From: Lacimicrobium sp. SS2-24
Lineage (GTDB): Bacteria; Pseudomonadota; Gammaproteobacteria; Enterobacterales; Alteromonadaceae
NCBI RefSeq assembly: GCF_002201535.1
Contig: NZ_NIWW01000007.1
Location: forward strand, 62,001 to 126,000
DNA: 64,000 nucleotides
Direction: 5' to 3'
How positions within the stretch are numbered: position 1 is the first letter of the stretch; each line of letters begins with the position of its first letter. A program made the position numbers and the translations under genes. Under the pieces are notes generated by a model. It was not told the DNA's origin, did not search any database, and saw only the letters and a list, made by a program, of their open reading frames with translations. Positions 41,724-50,813 of this stretch are shown here, one piece after another.

Positions 41724-43407
41724 AGTTTTCCAGCCAGTTCTGAGGCAGAGCCTGTCCCATTTGCCTGAGCTGTTGCTGCCACTCTTCCAGACCCACAAAC
41801 CAATGCCAGAGGGCGTATGCCTGTGCCCGATCATAGTCCTGATGGGGTGGCGCTGCGGCGTTCACCAATGTGTGTGACAGCTCACTTTCCTCACAGATGA
41901 GGAGCTGAGGCAAAATGGCTGACCAGTTCAGATGGCGCAGCCCGGCCGGGACCTGTCTGAGAATTAACTTGTCTCTGACAAGCTGAAGATCCAGTCCCAG
42001 CGTCTGCAGCGATTCGGCCAGAGTCTGGTATTGAAGCTGCATGGTTTTGTCGACGCCGAGTGAAACCGGCATCAGCAGTGGCTGCTGGATGTCGCTTTGC
42101 AGTTTAGTCAGCAGCTTGTGCCGTTGCAGTTTATGCACTGCGACCAGCCAGCAACGCTCCTGCCATTCGCTGAGCAAGTAACGCTGTTGTACCAGCATGC
42201 ACGGTATTTCAGGGGCGGTATTGTGTTGTTCCTGGCTGAGCAGGTGCTGATACGCATTGACCGCCACCGCAGAGGGACGTCTTTCTGCAGAGCGGGCGGT
42301 GGCATAGGACCGTGGTTGCTCAGTGATTCTGGGTTGCAGCGGCTGAATATAGTTGTGGCGGGGCTCATTAGCTGTCGCCGGTGTTACCTGGGGATGCCCG
42401 GCTCCTTCCTGTGTGCCAACCTGCACGAGCATATCTCGCAGTGCCTGATAAATAAAATCATGGACTAAGCGGGACTGGTGAAAACGTACCTCATGTTTCG
42501 CCGGGTGCACGTTGACGTCTACTTCACTGGCGTCCAGTTTGAGGTAAAGCACGAACGCCGGGTGGGTATCGGTGGGCAGCCAGTCTTCAAAAGCTTGTCG
42601 AATGGCATGGTTAATCAGCTTGTCACGCATCATCCGGCCGTTTACATAAAAGTACTGAGTATCATTGGTCGGCTGAGCGTCGGTACATAACCATCCTGTT
42701 AAGTGTAACGACTCCATTTCGCTCTGAACATTCAGCATACTGGTCATGATGTTGTTGCCACAGACCAGTCCGACCCGTTTTGCTTGAGCCTGGGCGTGGG
42801 TGGCTCGGGGATACTGGCGCAACATCTTGCCGTTGTGTCTGAGGCTAAAAGCCACATCAAAACGACTCAGTGCGATGCGTCGCACCACTTCGTCAATATG
42901 GGTAAATTCAGTTTTTTCAGTACGTAAGAATTTGCGCCGGGCCGGTGTGTTGAAAAACAGATCCAGCACTTCAACACTGGTGCCATCGGGATGGGCCACG
43001 GGTGCCATGGACACGTCCATATCGCGGCCTTCTGCCCTGGCCTGCCAGCCCTGTGCTTGCGCCGCCGGCTTGGAGCTGATGGTCAGCCTGGCAACGGCAC
43101 TGATACTGGCCAGTGCCTCACCGCGAAAGCCCAGACTGAGTATGCGCTCTAAATCATCCAGGCTGGATATTTTACTGGTGGCATGGCGGCTGAGCGCCAG
43201 TTTTAATTCGGCTTCGGGAATGCCACAACCATCATCGCGAATCAGAATGCGTTTGTGGCCGCCTTTGTCCACTTCGATGTCGATACGACTGGCCCCGGCA
43301 TCGAGACTGTTCTCAATCAGCTCTTTTATAACAGAAGCCGGGCGTTCTACCACTTCTCCTGCGGCAATCTGGTTTGCCAGTCTGGCTGGAAGAATTTGAA
43401 TGGGCAA
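41713..43407 (-). CDS. mutL: DNA mismatch repair protein MutL
   Basis: ATP-dependent match-maker between MutS and downstream repair proteins. The N-terminal GHKL ATPase has [19 protein letters not shown] and [10 protein letters not shown], followed by the transducer domain (to about 330), a Gln/Pro-rich linker and a C-terminal dimerisation domain. No endonuclease DQHA-type metal motif is visible in the C-terminal part, so it is probably of the MutH-dependent type. 564 residues, shorter than the E. coli 615, with the difference mainly in the linker. Confidence 0.96.
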   Translation of the reverse strand: MPIQILPARLANQIAAGEVVERPASVIKELIENSLDAGASRIDIEVDKGGHKRILIRDDGCGIPEAELKLALSRHATSKISSLDDLERILSLGFRGEALASISAVARLTISSKPAAQAQGWQARAEGRDMDVSMAPVAHPDGTSVEVLDLFFNTPARRKFLRTEKTEFTHIDEVVRRIALSRFDVAFSLRHNGKMLRQYPRATHAQAQAKRVGLVCGNNIMTSMLNVQSEMESLHLTGWLCTDAQPTNDTQYFYVNGRMMRDKLINHAIRQAFEDWLPTDTHPAFVLYLKLDASEVDVNVHPAKHEVRFHQSRLVHDFIYQALRDMLVQVGTQEGAGHPQVTPATANEPRHNYIQPLQPRITEQPRSYATARSAERRPSAVAVNAYQHLLSQEQHNTAPEIPCMLVQQRYLLSEWQERCWLVAVHKLQRHKLLTKLQSDIQQPLLMPVSLGVDKTMQLQYQTLAESLQTLGLDLQLVRDKLILRQVPAGLRHLNWSAILPQLLICEESELSHTLVNAAAPPHQDYDRAQAYALWHWFVGLEEWQQQLRQMGQALPQNWLENYAN

Positions 43408-43421
43408 AATAACGATTACTT

Positions 43422-44741
43422 TTAGTTAGGAATGGTCAGCACCTGGCCAATCCGCACCATATCGGATTCCAGGTTGTTGGCGGCTTTTATCCGGCTTACC
43501 GGCACATTGTAACGCTGTGCCAGTAATGACAGGGACTCGCCACGGCTCACTTTGTGGGTGCGGTTTTCCCGCTTTAACTTTGCCCATAAGGTGCCATCGG
43601 GTGGCCTGCGCTTAAAGTGCTTCTGAATACCACCAAAAATGGCGTCAGCCATGTTCTGGCGAAAGGTCGCCCAGTTAAGGTTTTTCTCTTCCCTTGGATT
43701 GGAGATAAAGCCAGTTTCCACCAGGATGGAAGGGATATCCGGTGACGTCAGTACCGCCAGGCTGGCGGCCTGAGGGGTTTTCTTGTGCAGTTTTGTGATC
43801 TGGCCCATTTCTTTGAGAATGTCGCGGCTCAGTTCATAACTGGTGGACAGAGAATGGTCCATGGACATATCCAGCAGAGCCTGGGTCAGGTAGCGCTCGC
43901 TGGAGGTATCCTGAATGACTTCGGCGGCTCCACCGAGCAGTTGTGAATGTTTTTCCGTGTTTTCCAGCCAGCGACCCAGCTCAGAGTTAGCCCGTCGCAT
44001 CGACAGTACCCATACTGAGGCGCCGCTGGGCTGCGGTGTGGTGTAGGCGTCTGCATGAACGGACACCAACAAATCAGCCTTACTGCGTCTGGCCAGCTCA
44101 GTTCGCCGGTTCAAATCCACATAATAGTCACCGGTGCGGATCAAAACTGATTTCATCCCCGGTGTATCGTCAATGCGCTTCGCCAGCATTTTGGCAATGC
44201 TGAGCACGACATTTTTCTCGTAGCTGCCGGCACGGCCAATGGAGCCCGGATCCTCGCCGCCATGGCCTGCGTCCACGGCTACGATGATGTCGCGGTTAGT
44301 GGCCTGGGCCTGTTGTTTGACGATTTGCGGCGGAGATTGGTCATGCTGTCCCAAATCGATGACCAGTCGATCACCGTAAGGGGCGGTGGGTGGCAGCGAG
44401 AAAATTTGCGTATCCGCAGCCTGATTGAGTTCCAGCACGATGCGCACGGACTGTTTATCTTTGGGTGTGCTGTAGCGCAGTCGGCTGATCAGATCGCTGT
44501 CGTTCTGAATCTGATTCAAATCCAGTTGCTGACGGGTATTGGCCAGATCGATCACCAACCGGGTCGGATTGCGTAAAGTAAAGTAGCTATACTCAGGCGC
44601 CTCGGCCAGATCAAATACCACCCGGGTATTGGTAGGAGAGGGCCAGATCCTTACGCCCTCCATTTCGTTCTGCGCCCATAGGGGGGCACAGAACATCAGT
44701 GTGAGCAGACTTAGCCAGATTGTGGGTCGGTATAATGCCAT
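43422..44741 (-). CDS. amiB: N-acetylmuramoyl-L-alanine amidase AmiB
   Basis: Periplasmic amidase that splits septal peptidoglycan for daughter-cell separation. A signal peptide (about 1-23) is followed by an AMIN targeting domain (about 28-130) and the zinc amidase_3 domain, with [12 protein letters not shown] (His ligand), a second Glu-His region and [10 protein letters not shown]-terminal LysM peptidoglycan-binding domain ([19 protein letters not shown]) closes it. An autoinhibitory helix may interrupt the amidase domain as in E. coli AmiB. 439 residues. It sits between tsaE and mutL, a conserved order. Confidence 0.95.
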   Translation of the reverse strand: MALYRPTIWLSLLTLMFCAPLWAQNEMEGVRIWPSPTNTRVVFDLAEAPEYSYFTLRNPTRLVIDLANTRQQLDLNQIQNDSDLISRLRYSTPKDKQSVRIVLELNQAADTQIFSLPPTAPYGDRLVIDLGQHDQSPPQIVKQQAQATNRDIIVAVDAGHGGEDPGSIGRAGSYEKNVVLSIAKMLAKRIDDTPGMKSVLIRTGDYYVDLNRRTELARRSKADLLVSVHADAYTTPQPSGASVWVLSMRRANSELGRWLENTEKHSQLLGGAAEVIQDTSSERYLTQALLDMSMDHSLSTSYELSRDILKEMGQITKLHKKTPQAASLAVLTSPDIPSILVETGFISNPREEKNLNWATFRQNMADAIFGGIQKHFKRRPPDGTLWAKLKRENRTHKVSRGESLSLLAQRYNVPVSRIKAANNLESDMVRIGQVLTIPN

Positions 44742-44748
44742 GATCTCG

Positions 44749-45201
44749 TTATAGTTGTTGCAGCAACCTTATCCCCTGTTCAGACAGACCGTGCAGGCTA
44801 ATAGTTCGGCCATTGTCGCTAAATTCTATACTAATCTGCAAATCCGCTGGCGCCAATAGCCCAGTCCCTTTTTCCGGCCACTCAATCAGGCACAGACAAT
44901 CGGCCTGGAAATAATCACGGATACCAATAAACTCGAGTTCTTCCGGATCGCTGAGGCGATACAAATCAAAATGGAAAATGCGCCAGTGCTGGGTCTCGTA
45001 GGGTTCCACCAAAGTATAGGTGGGACTCTTGATGCGCCCGGTCACACCTAAAGCCTGAATAAATGCACGACAGAAGCTGGTTTTACCCGCTCCCAGTTCA
45101 CCCTCAAGATAAATGACCGTTTGGGAGTTGCACAGGTGGGCGAGTTTTTCGGCGAGGGCATGCGTGCCCTGCTCATCGCGAATCGGGAAAACTTTCTTCA
45201 T
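44749..45201 (-). CDS. tsaE: tRNA t6A threonylcarbamoylation ATPase TsaE
   Basis: ATPase that resets the TsaB-TsaD complex making N6-threonylcarbamoyl-A37 on ANN-decoding tRNAs. Walker A GELGAGKTS (34-42), the SPTYTLVEPYE switch and the DLYRL motif are present. 150 residues is usual. The ATG directly follows the nnr stop (TGAATG), so translation is coupled. The order nnr-tsaE-amiB-mutL is conserved. Confidence 0.96.
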   Translation of the reverse strand: MKKVFPIRDEQGTHALAEKLAHLCNSQTVIYLEGELGAGKTSFCRAFIQALGVTGRIKSPTYTLVEPYETQHWRIFHFDLYRLSDPEELEFIGIRDYFQADCLCLIEWPEKGTGLLAPADLQISIEFSDNGRTISLHGLSEQGIRLLQQL

Positions 45202-46713
45202 TCAGCAATTCACCAGCTGTCGGATATAGGGAAGCAGATCACTGGCTATCATACCACGTTGTCCGTTTTTTTCTGCGCACAAATCGCCCGCCCTGCCATG
45301 AACACAGGCACCGGCCAGTGCGGCATTTTCAGCATTGGTGCCCTGGGCCATCAACCCCCCAATCAGACCGCTCAGCAGATCCCCCATACCACCACTGGCC
45401 ATGCCTGGATTGCCATCTTCGAGCACATAACATTGCCGGGTGCTTTCAATCAGCGTACCGGCACCCTTGAGCACAATGGTGCACTGATAACGGTTCACCA
45501 GTTCACTGGCCGCAGCATAACGATCGGCCTGAATCTGTCCGTTGGTCATATCAGTCAGTCGCGCCGCTTCGCCGGAATGGGGCGTGAGAACCGTGTTTTC
45601 ACTGAGTGAAACGTTTTTCTTTCTGGCCAGCAGTGTTAGGCCGTCGGCATCAATCAGTATCGACTTACTGGCCTGCTGCTGAAATTTCAACACATGGTTG
45701 AACAGTGACTCTGCCCATTTATCCAGACCCAGTCCCGGCCCAACGACGATGCATGAGGCCCATTCCAGCAGGGCGCCAAGTTTTTCCGTGTCGGCGCTTA
45801 CCATCAGTTCTGGTCGCCCTGATGCCACCAGTGCATGACTGTCAGGATGACACAACACCTTTACCAGCCCGGCGCCGCTGCGCAAAGCAGCGTCTGCGGT
45901 GAGACGGATAGCACCAGACATGCCCTGGTTGCCGCCAATGCAAAGCAGGTGTCCATGATCGCCCTTGTGGCTATCACAATGGCGTGGCGGAAACGGTGAA
46001 AGCTCGCTGCCACGTACCCGCAGCGCGACAGGTGTTGCCAATCTGTCAAACGCTTCGGCAATGCCTAAGGCACTGAAGTGTAACCGGCCACTGTGCTGCT
46101 TGCCTTTACCGGTAACCAGTCCGGCTTTGATGCCCACAAATGTGATGGTTGCAGTGGCGTTAACGGCAACACCACAGGGGCTGCCCGTGTCCGCATTCAT
46201 GCCCGAGGGCAGGTCGATGCTGAGCACAGGGGTTGGCTGCTGGTTTAAGGCGCCAATGACATCTTCGTAAGGGGCTCTGACTTCGCCCTTAATACCGTTA
46301 CCGAGCAGGGCATCCACGATGACATCATAGCCAACCAGTGAAACTGGCCAGGTTTCAGGATCTGTACCACTGGCCCGCCATTTCTGCTCGGCCTGGCGAG
46401 TATCCGCTGAATACTTGTGGTGATCTCCCACGGCTATCAGAGTGACCTCCAGGCCTGCCTCCCGGGCCAGTCTGGCTAATACAAAACCATCCCCACCATT
46501 ATTGCCATGACCGCATAACACCAGGATGCGTTTACAGGGTGCAAAGCTTGCCAAAAGTTGCCTGAATGCTGCATGTCCGGCCCGCTCCATCAGTTCATAC
46601 ATGCTCAGGCCTGCAGCGCTGGCGGCTCCAGGCTCATGTCGGCGGACCTCGTCTGCGCGGTACACTTTGTGTGATAAACTTGCAGGTTCAATGATGGCGT
46701 TATAGGTGTTCAA
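45202..46713 (-). CDS. nnr: Bifunctional NAD(P)HX epimerase/dehydratase
   Basis: Repairs hydrated NADH and NADPH: the N-terminal YjeF_N domain epimerises R-NAD(P)HX and the C-terminal ribokinase-like domain dehydrates S-NAD(P)HX with ADP. The first has GHGNNGGDGF (about 67-76 from this start), and the second ends in GNPGMASGGMGDLLSG. The start is unclear. The TTG at 46713 gives about 503 residues and an AGGA about 11 bases upstream; other options are GTG at 46731 and GTG at 46665. With the TTG, the first base coincides with the A of the queG ATG on the other strand. Confidence 0.92.
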   Translation of the reverse strand: MNTYNAIIEPASLSHKVYRADEVRRHEPGAASAAGLSMYELMERAGHAAFRQLLASFAPCKRILVLCGHGNNGGDGFVLARLAREAGLEVTLIAVGDHHKYSADTRQAEQKWRASGTDPETWPVSLVGYDVIVDALLGNGIKGEVRAPYEDVIGALNQQPTPVLSIDLPSGMNADTGSPCGVAVNATATITFVGIKAGLVTGKGKQHSGRLHFSALGIAEAFDRLATPVALRVRGSELSPFPPRHCDSHKGDHGHLLCIGGNQGMSGAIRLTADAALRSGAGLVKVLCHPDSHALVASGRPELMVSADTEKLGALLEWASCIVVGPGLGLDKWAESLFNHVLKFQQQASKSILIDADGLTLLARKKNVSLSENTVLTPHSGEAARLTDMTNGQIQADRYAAASELVNRYQCTIVLKGAGTLIESTRQCYVLEDGNPGMASGGMGDLLSGLIGGLMAQGTNAENAALAGACVHGRAGDLCAEKNGQRGMIASDLLPYIRQLVNC

Positions 46714-47849
46714 TGGCTGAGCTGTCCTCACAGGATTTGCAACGGTTAACAAAAAATATCAAGAGCTGGGGCAAAGCGCTAGGTTTTCAGCAGGTGGGTA
46801 TTTGCGATGTGGATCTCAGTCGCCATGAAGCTGCGCTACAACGCTGGCTTGATAAGGGGATGCACGGTGATATGCATTACATGGCCACCCATGGTATGAA
46901 AAGGGCCAGACCCGATCAGCTGCAGCCAGGAACGGTGAGGATTATCAGTGTTCGCATGGATTATCTGCCGCCAGACGCCGGATTTGCCCGCAACCTTAAA
47001 GACAGGGACAGTGGATATATCAGTCGTTATGCCCTGGGCCGTGACTATCATAAGCTGCTGCGTCAGCGTCTGAAGAAGCTTGGACAACGCATCGAACAAG
47101 AGGTCAGTGAGCTGGCCTATCGGCCCTTTGTGGATTCGGCACCAGTGCTGGAGCATGCGGTAGCGGAAAAAGCGGGCCTGGGCTGGACCGGTAAGCATTC
47201 GTTGACACTGAATCGCGAGGCAGGCTCCTGGTTTTTCCTGGGGGAGCTGTTTATTAATCTGCCCTTACCCGTGGATGAACCGGTGGAGGAGGGGTGTGGC
47301 AGTTGCACCGCCTGCATGACCATCTGTCCGACGCAGGCGATTGTGGAACCTTATGTGGTAGATGCCCGGCGCTGTATTTCCTATCTGACCATTGAACTCA
47401 AAGGATCGATTCCAGAAGCATTGAGACCCCTGATCGGGAATCGTATTTATGGCTGCGATGACTGTCAGTTGGTGTGCCCCTGGAACCGTTATGCCAGCCT
47501 CACCGATGAAGCGGATTTCCATCCGCGCCAGAATTTGCAGGGCAAGGCGTTACTGGAACTGTTTGACTGGGATGAAGAGACCTTTTTAGACAATACTCAG
47601 GGGTCGCCAATCCGCCGTATTGGTTTCCAGCGATGGCAGCGTAATATTGCCGTAGCACTGGGCAACGCCCCCTATTCAATGGCAGTTATTCAGGCATTGG
47701 AGGCGGCCTGGGCATCTGCATCTGAGCTAGTGCAAGAACATATAGAATGGGCCCTTGAGCAACAACTCAAACAGCAGCCTGCGGAAAATGTCCGACACCA
47801 CCAAAGATTGATTCGAGTGGTTGAAAAGGGTCTTCCCCGAGACGCCTGA
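46713..47849 (+). CDS. queG: Epoxyqueuosine reductase QueG
   Basis: Cobalamin- and iron-sulfur-dependent enzyme performing the last step of queuosine formation in tRNA. It has an N-terminal cobalamin-binding region with the catalytic Asp in RPFVDSAPVLE. A bacterial ferredoxin-like segment carries the two [4Fe-4S] clusters: CGSCTACMTIC (from residue 195) and, later, CDDCQLVC. A C-terminal HEAT-like part follows. 378 residues is normal. It is divergent from nnr with no space between the starts, so its promoter must lie inside nnr. Confidence 0.95.
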   Translation: MAELSSQDLQRLTKNIKSWGKALGFQQVGICDVDLSRHEAALQRWLDKGMHGDMHYMATHGMKRARPDQLQPGTVRIISVRMDYLPPDAGFARNLKDRDSGYISRYALGRDYHKLLRQRLKKLGQRIEQEVSELAYRPFVDSAPVLEHAVAEKAGLGWTGKHSLTLNREAGSWFFLGELFINLPLPVDEPVEEGCGSCTACMTICPTQAIVEPYVVDARRCISYLTIELKGSIPEALRPLIGNRIYGCDDCQLVCPWNRYASLTDEADFHPRQNLQGKALLELFDWDEETFLDNTQGSPIRRIGFQRWQRNIAVALGNAPYSMAVIQALEAAWASASELVQEHIEWALEQQLKQQPAENVRHHQRLIRVVEKGLPRDA

Positions 47850-47892
47850 ATCGTCCCTGTGAGGGGCTCTTCAGACGTCAGTGGCTGCGATC

Positions 47893-48960
47893 TTATCCGC
47901 GATGATAGGCCTGACTGTATTGATGCACGGCATCAATGAACACTTTAGCATGCTCGGGAGGCACATCAGGATGGATGCCATGTCCCAGATTAAAGACATG
48001 GCCCGATCCGTTGCCATAACCTGCAAGAATGGTTTTCACTTCCTCTTCAATCCGCTCAGGGCTGGCATAGAGCATGGAGGGATCCATATTCCCCTGCAGT
48101 GCGACCTGGTCGCCGATTCTGGCTCTCGCTTCGCCGATATCGATGGTCCAGTCCAGACCCACGCCATCACAGCCGGTGGCCGCTATCGCTTCCAGCCACA
48201 TGCCCCCGTTTTTGGTGAACAGGGTAACCGGCACCTTACGTCCGTCATTTTCCCTTGTCAGGCCATCTACAATCTTGTGCATGTATTGCAACGAGAAATC
48301 TTTGTAATCGCGCGGTGACAGCACGCCTCCCCAGGTATCAAAGATCATGACGGACTGTGCCCCTGCGGCGATTTGTGCATTCAGATAAAGGATGACGGCG
48401 TCGGCCAGCTTATCCAACAAGAGGTGCAGAGCGCGGGGCTCAGCAAAGGCCATTTTTTTGATCTGACTGAAACTCTTGGTGGTACCACCTTCGACCATGT
48501 AGGTGGCCAGTGTCCAGGGACTGCCTGAAAAACCGATCAGTGGAACGCTTCCTGCCAGTGCCTGGCGAATCGTGCGGATGGCATCCATCACATAACCCAG
48601 CTCCTGTTCAGGGTCCGGTACACTCAGTTTATTGATGTCAGACACAGAGCGCAGGGGACGCTCAAATTTAGGGCCTTCACCGGTTTCAAAGTACAGTCCC
48701 AGGCCCATGGCATCGGGAATGGTGAGGATATCGGAAAACAGTATGGCGGCATCCAAATCAAAGCGACGGAGCGGCTGCAGTGTGACTTCACAGGCGAGCT
48801 CAGGGTTTTTACACAATGACATAAAGTCGCCAGCCTGTGCCCGGGTGGCCTTATATTCTGGTAAATATCGTCCTGCCTGGCGCATCATCCATACCGGCGT
48901 GCGGTCGACCGGTTGTTTCATCAGCGCTTTTAGATAACGATCATTCTCTAATCCGGGCAT
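47893..48960 (-). CDS. hemE: Uroporphyrinogen decarboxylase
   Basis: Decarboxylates uroporphyrinogen III to coproporphyrinogen III in haem synthesis. It has the N-terminal [17 protein letters not shown] signature, the [11 protein letters not shown] substrate Asp region, the [13 protein letters not shown] segment and DTWGG later. 355 residues equals the family norm. It is monocistronic by appearance: queG converges from the left, and the candidate sRNA lies upstream on the opposite strand. Confidence 0.97.
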   Translation of the reverse strand: MPGLENDRYLKALMKQPVDRTPVWMMRQAGRYLPEYKATRAQAGDFMSLCKNPELACEVTLQPLRRFDLDAAILFSDILTIPDAMGLGLYFETGEGPKFERPLRSVSDINKLSVPDPEQELGYVMDAIRTIRQALAGSVPLIGFSGSPWTLATYMVEGGTTKSFSQIKKMAFAEPRALHLLLDKLADAVILYLNAQIAAGAQSVMIFDTWGGVLSPRDYKDFSLQYMHKIVDGLTRENDGRKVPVTLFTKNGGMWLEAIAATGCDGVGLDWTIDIGEARARIGDQVALQGNMDPSMLYASPERIEEEVKTILAGYGNGSGHVFNLGHGIHPDVPPEHAKVFIDAVHQYSQAYHRG

Positions 48961-49109
48961 GTTTCTCTACTCTGTACAAACTGCAATATGGCGGCATTCT
49001 AACACCAGTATGCTGCGGACACAGCTATAGAGTGCCGGTTTAGGGGAAAGAATCTAAGGAGATATAAGAACAATTAGTATGTCATTCATCGTTTTTTTGC
49101 CCCGAAAAG

Positions 49110-49139
49110 TTGCACAAGTGTAAAAAAGTCTGCTATAAA
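49110..49139 (+). promoter_or_regulatory. Promoter of the candidate small RNA
   Basis: -35 TTGCAC (49110-49115), an 18-base spacer and -10 TATAAA (49134-49139), preceded by TGC, which makes an extended -10. No start codon or coding frame of any length follows on the plus strand; a terminator ends the unit about 90 bases later. Confidence 0.65.
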
Positions 49140-49145
49140 ACCGTT

Positions 49146-49232
49146 GCGCTAGTGGAATCAACTAAAAGAAGCTCGGCCAACGAGACCTCCACGCTAAAAT
49201 ATTTAAGCCTTACCTCCGGGTAAGGCTTTTTT
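49146..49232 (+). ncRNA. Candidate small regulatory RNA, family not recognised
   Basis: About 87 bases from the predicted start (7 bases after the -10) to the end of an intrinsic terminator. Inner structure: a CTCG/CGAG hairpin with a 5-base loop (49172-49184), enclosed by GTGGA...TCCAC pairing (49152-49156 with 49187-49191). A single-stranded A/U-rich stretch follows, then the AAGCCTTACC/GGTAAGGCTT terminator and a U run, the layout of Hfq-bound sRNAs. ACCTCC occurs twice and could mask ribosome sites. There is no open frame longer than a few codons with a ribosome site. It lies between hemE and nudC, opposite to both. It matches none of Spot 42, RyhB, CyaR or Qrr as far as I can judge by eye. 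Confidence 0.6.
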
Positions 49233-49233
49233 A
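49205..49233 (+). terminator. Intrinsic terminator of the candidate sRNA
   Basis: AAGCCTTACC (49205-49214), loop TCCG, GGTAAGGCTT (49219-49228), followed by further Ts. Ten perfect pairs and a U run. No protein gene precedes it on this strand, so it most likely ends the small RNA. Confidence 0.8.
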
Positions 49234-49291
49234 TTTCTGGCTTAGCCTAAAAGCCATGCCCTGCTTTGAGGGCGACAGGCTGAACACGTTA

Positions 49292-50107
49292 TCAGCGTGG
49301 TGTGTTAACCCCGTCATGCTCCTTCATTGCTGCCGTGATCAGTCGGCCTGCAATTGAAAATTCGGGTGGGATCAAAGGAAATTCGTTCTCTTTGTACCAG
49401 CTTGCCTCAAGAATCTCTTCGCCATCCACACAAATTTCACCGCTGTCATACTCTGCCAGAAAGCCCACCATCAGAGAATGCGGGAAAGGCCAGGGTTGGC
49501 TGTCAAAGTAACGCAGGCTTTTTATCTTGATGCCCACTTCTTCCATGACTTCCCGGTGAACTGCCTGTTCCAGAGATTCACCACTTTCCACAAATCCGGC
49601 CAGTATCGAGTACATGCCTTGTTTATGGTGGCGTCCCTTGGCCAGTAACAGTTGATTTTGCTTTTTAATGGCGACGATGATGCATGGAGAGATACGTGGA
49701 TAACAACGGTGCTGGCATCGGTGGCACACGGTGGCCAGTTCCCAGTCAACGCGCTGCATCTCGCTGCCACACTGTCCGCAATATCGGTGTGTGCGCAGGA
49801 ACAGGGCTACCTGCCAGGCACGCGCGAGGATGTTATAGGCGCTGTCATGTTCTGCCATCATGGCTTCTCGCAGGCCAATCAGCTCGGCATCGTCCAGTTC
49901 TGGCTCCTGCTGTTGCATGTCCAGCACAAAACAATCCGTGTCATGATATTCACCCACTTTGACCGCCTCATCAATATAGGTGGAGACGAAGCTCAATTCG
50001 CTATGGTGGGCATAAATCAGGGTGCCATGATGCTCGTGCCGCAGGACTTTATTGCGGGATAAGATGAGCCAGTATGCCGGCTTGTCCGGAACGGTGTAGA
50101 GTGGCAT
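49292..50107 (-). CDS. nudC: NAD-capped RNA hydrolase / NADH pyrophosphatase NudC
   Basis: Removes NAD caps from RNA and hydrolyses NADH. The zinc ribbon is complete (CGQC, then CHRC). The Nudix box GFVESGESLEQAVHREVMEEVG follows, and the NudC-specific SQPWPFPHSLM motif is present. I start at the ATG at 50107 (271 residues, with GTGGA upstream); another ATG at 50149 adds 14 residues. It is divergent from rsd, the same pairing as in E. coli. Confidence 0.95.
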   Translation of the reverse strand: MPLYTVPDKPAYWLILSRNKVLRHEHHGTLIYAHHSELSFVSTYIDEAVKVGEYHDTDCFVLDMQQQEPELDDAELIGLREAMMAEHDSAYNILARAWQVALFLRTHRYCGQCGSEMQRVDWELATVCHRCQHRCYPRISPCIIVAIKKQNQLLLAKGRHHKQGMYSILAGFVESGESLEQAVHREVMEEVGIKIKSLRYFDSQPWPFPHSLMVGFLAEYDSGEICVDGEEILEASWYKENEFPLIPPEFSIAGRLITAAMKEHDGVNTPR

Positions 50108-50185
50108 AAGCAAAGATTCCACCGATTGAAAGTGAGCAGAGTATATCAAGCTAAAAACATAATTCAGGTCGAATTTGTATAACCG

Positions 50186-50213
50186 TTGGTATTCGAATCC
50201 AGTTTGGTATACT
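50186..50213 (+). promoter_or_regulatory. Likely rsd promoter
   Basis: -35 TTGGTA (50186-50191), a 16-base spacer and -10 TATACT (50208-50213). It would give a leader of about 50 bases carrying the inverted repeat at 50227-50248 before the rsd ribosome site. Confidence 0.5.
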
Positions 50214-50226
50214 GGTTCGATTGACG

Positions 50227-50248
50227 GGTTTCAATGTTGTTTGAAACC
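50227..50248 (+). promoter_or_regulatory. Inverted repeat in the rsd leader
   Basis: GGTTTCAA, 6-base loop, TTGAAACC: eight perfect pairs, ending 6 bases before the AAGGAG ribosome site (50255-50260). It could be an operator over the transcription start or an RNA hairpin affecting rsd translation. Confidence 0.45.
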
Positions 50249-50269
50249 TCAGCAAAGGAGTAAAGGTAC

Positions 50270-50725
50270 ATGTTGATCAACGTTGAGCAGGCAGAGCAGC
50301 AGTGGGGCGGCGCGCACCATGCCATTGACAACTGGCTGGAAGGACGCAGAAAGCTGCTGGTGCAGTACTGTGCCCTGGCTGGACTACCGCCTTTCGAGCG
50401 GGACCACACAGCATTGCCTGCCAAAGAGGCCATTGAAAACTTCTGTGAGTTGCTGGTGGATTATGTGTCGGCGGGTCATTTCGAGTTTTACGATCGCATT
50501 GTAGAGAGTAATGGCAACGGTAAAGCGCTGGCTGATGAGGTGTACCCGCGCATCTCCGATACCACTGACCAGGCACTGAATTTCAATGATCATTATGCGG
50601 AAATCGATAAAGATCAGGACATGCAGCATTTTGATGAGCACTTGTCCGCTCTGGGTCAGGCTATGGAAGAGCGCTTTGAACTGGAAGATCGCCTCATTCA
50701 GACTCTGCATAAAGAACATCTGTAA
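50270..50725 (+). CDS. rsd: Regulator of sigma D (Rsd/AlgQ)
   Basis: Binds free RpoD in stationary phase and helps other sigma factors compete. A 151-residue all-helical protein with the Rsd/AlgQ features: WLEGRRKLLVQYCALAG near the N terminus, LPPFERDHTALPAKEAIENFCELLVDYVSAGHFEFYD, and the YP-I--TT--AL-FND-Y segment. AAGGAG precedes the ATG. It is divergent from nudC and ends at a strong terminator. Confidence 0.96.
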   Translation: MLINVEQAEQQWGGAHHAIDNWLEGRRKLLVQYCALAGLPPFERDHTALPAKEAIENFCELLVDYVSAGHFEFYDRIVESNGNGKALADEVYPRISDTTDQALNFNDHYAEIDKDQDMQHFDEHLSALGQAMEERFELEDRLIQTLHKEHL

Positions 50726-50774
50726 GCTCCAGGCTAAGCTCGCTGTTCAGCATGCAGCCAAACAAATAAGCATA

Positions 50775-50805
50775 AAAAAGGCGCCCGTAGGCGCCTTTTC
50801 TTTTG
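50775..50805. terminator. Bidirectional terminator between rsd and rho
   Basis: GGCGCC/GGCGCC stem with CGTA loop, preceded by AAAAAA and followed by TTTTCTTTT. It serves the convergent rsd and rho transcripts. Confidence 0.8.
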
Positions 50806-50813
50806 TCAGTTCA

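Noticed and set aside
49079-49123. A 14-codon open frame before the sRNA promoter
   Set aside because: The nearest AAGGAG is too far upstream, and the frame overlaps the -35 region.
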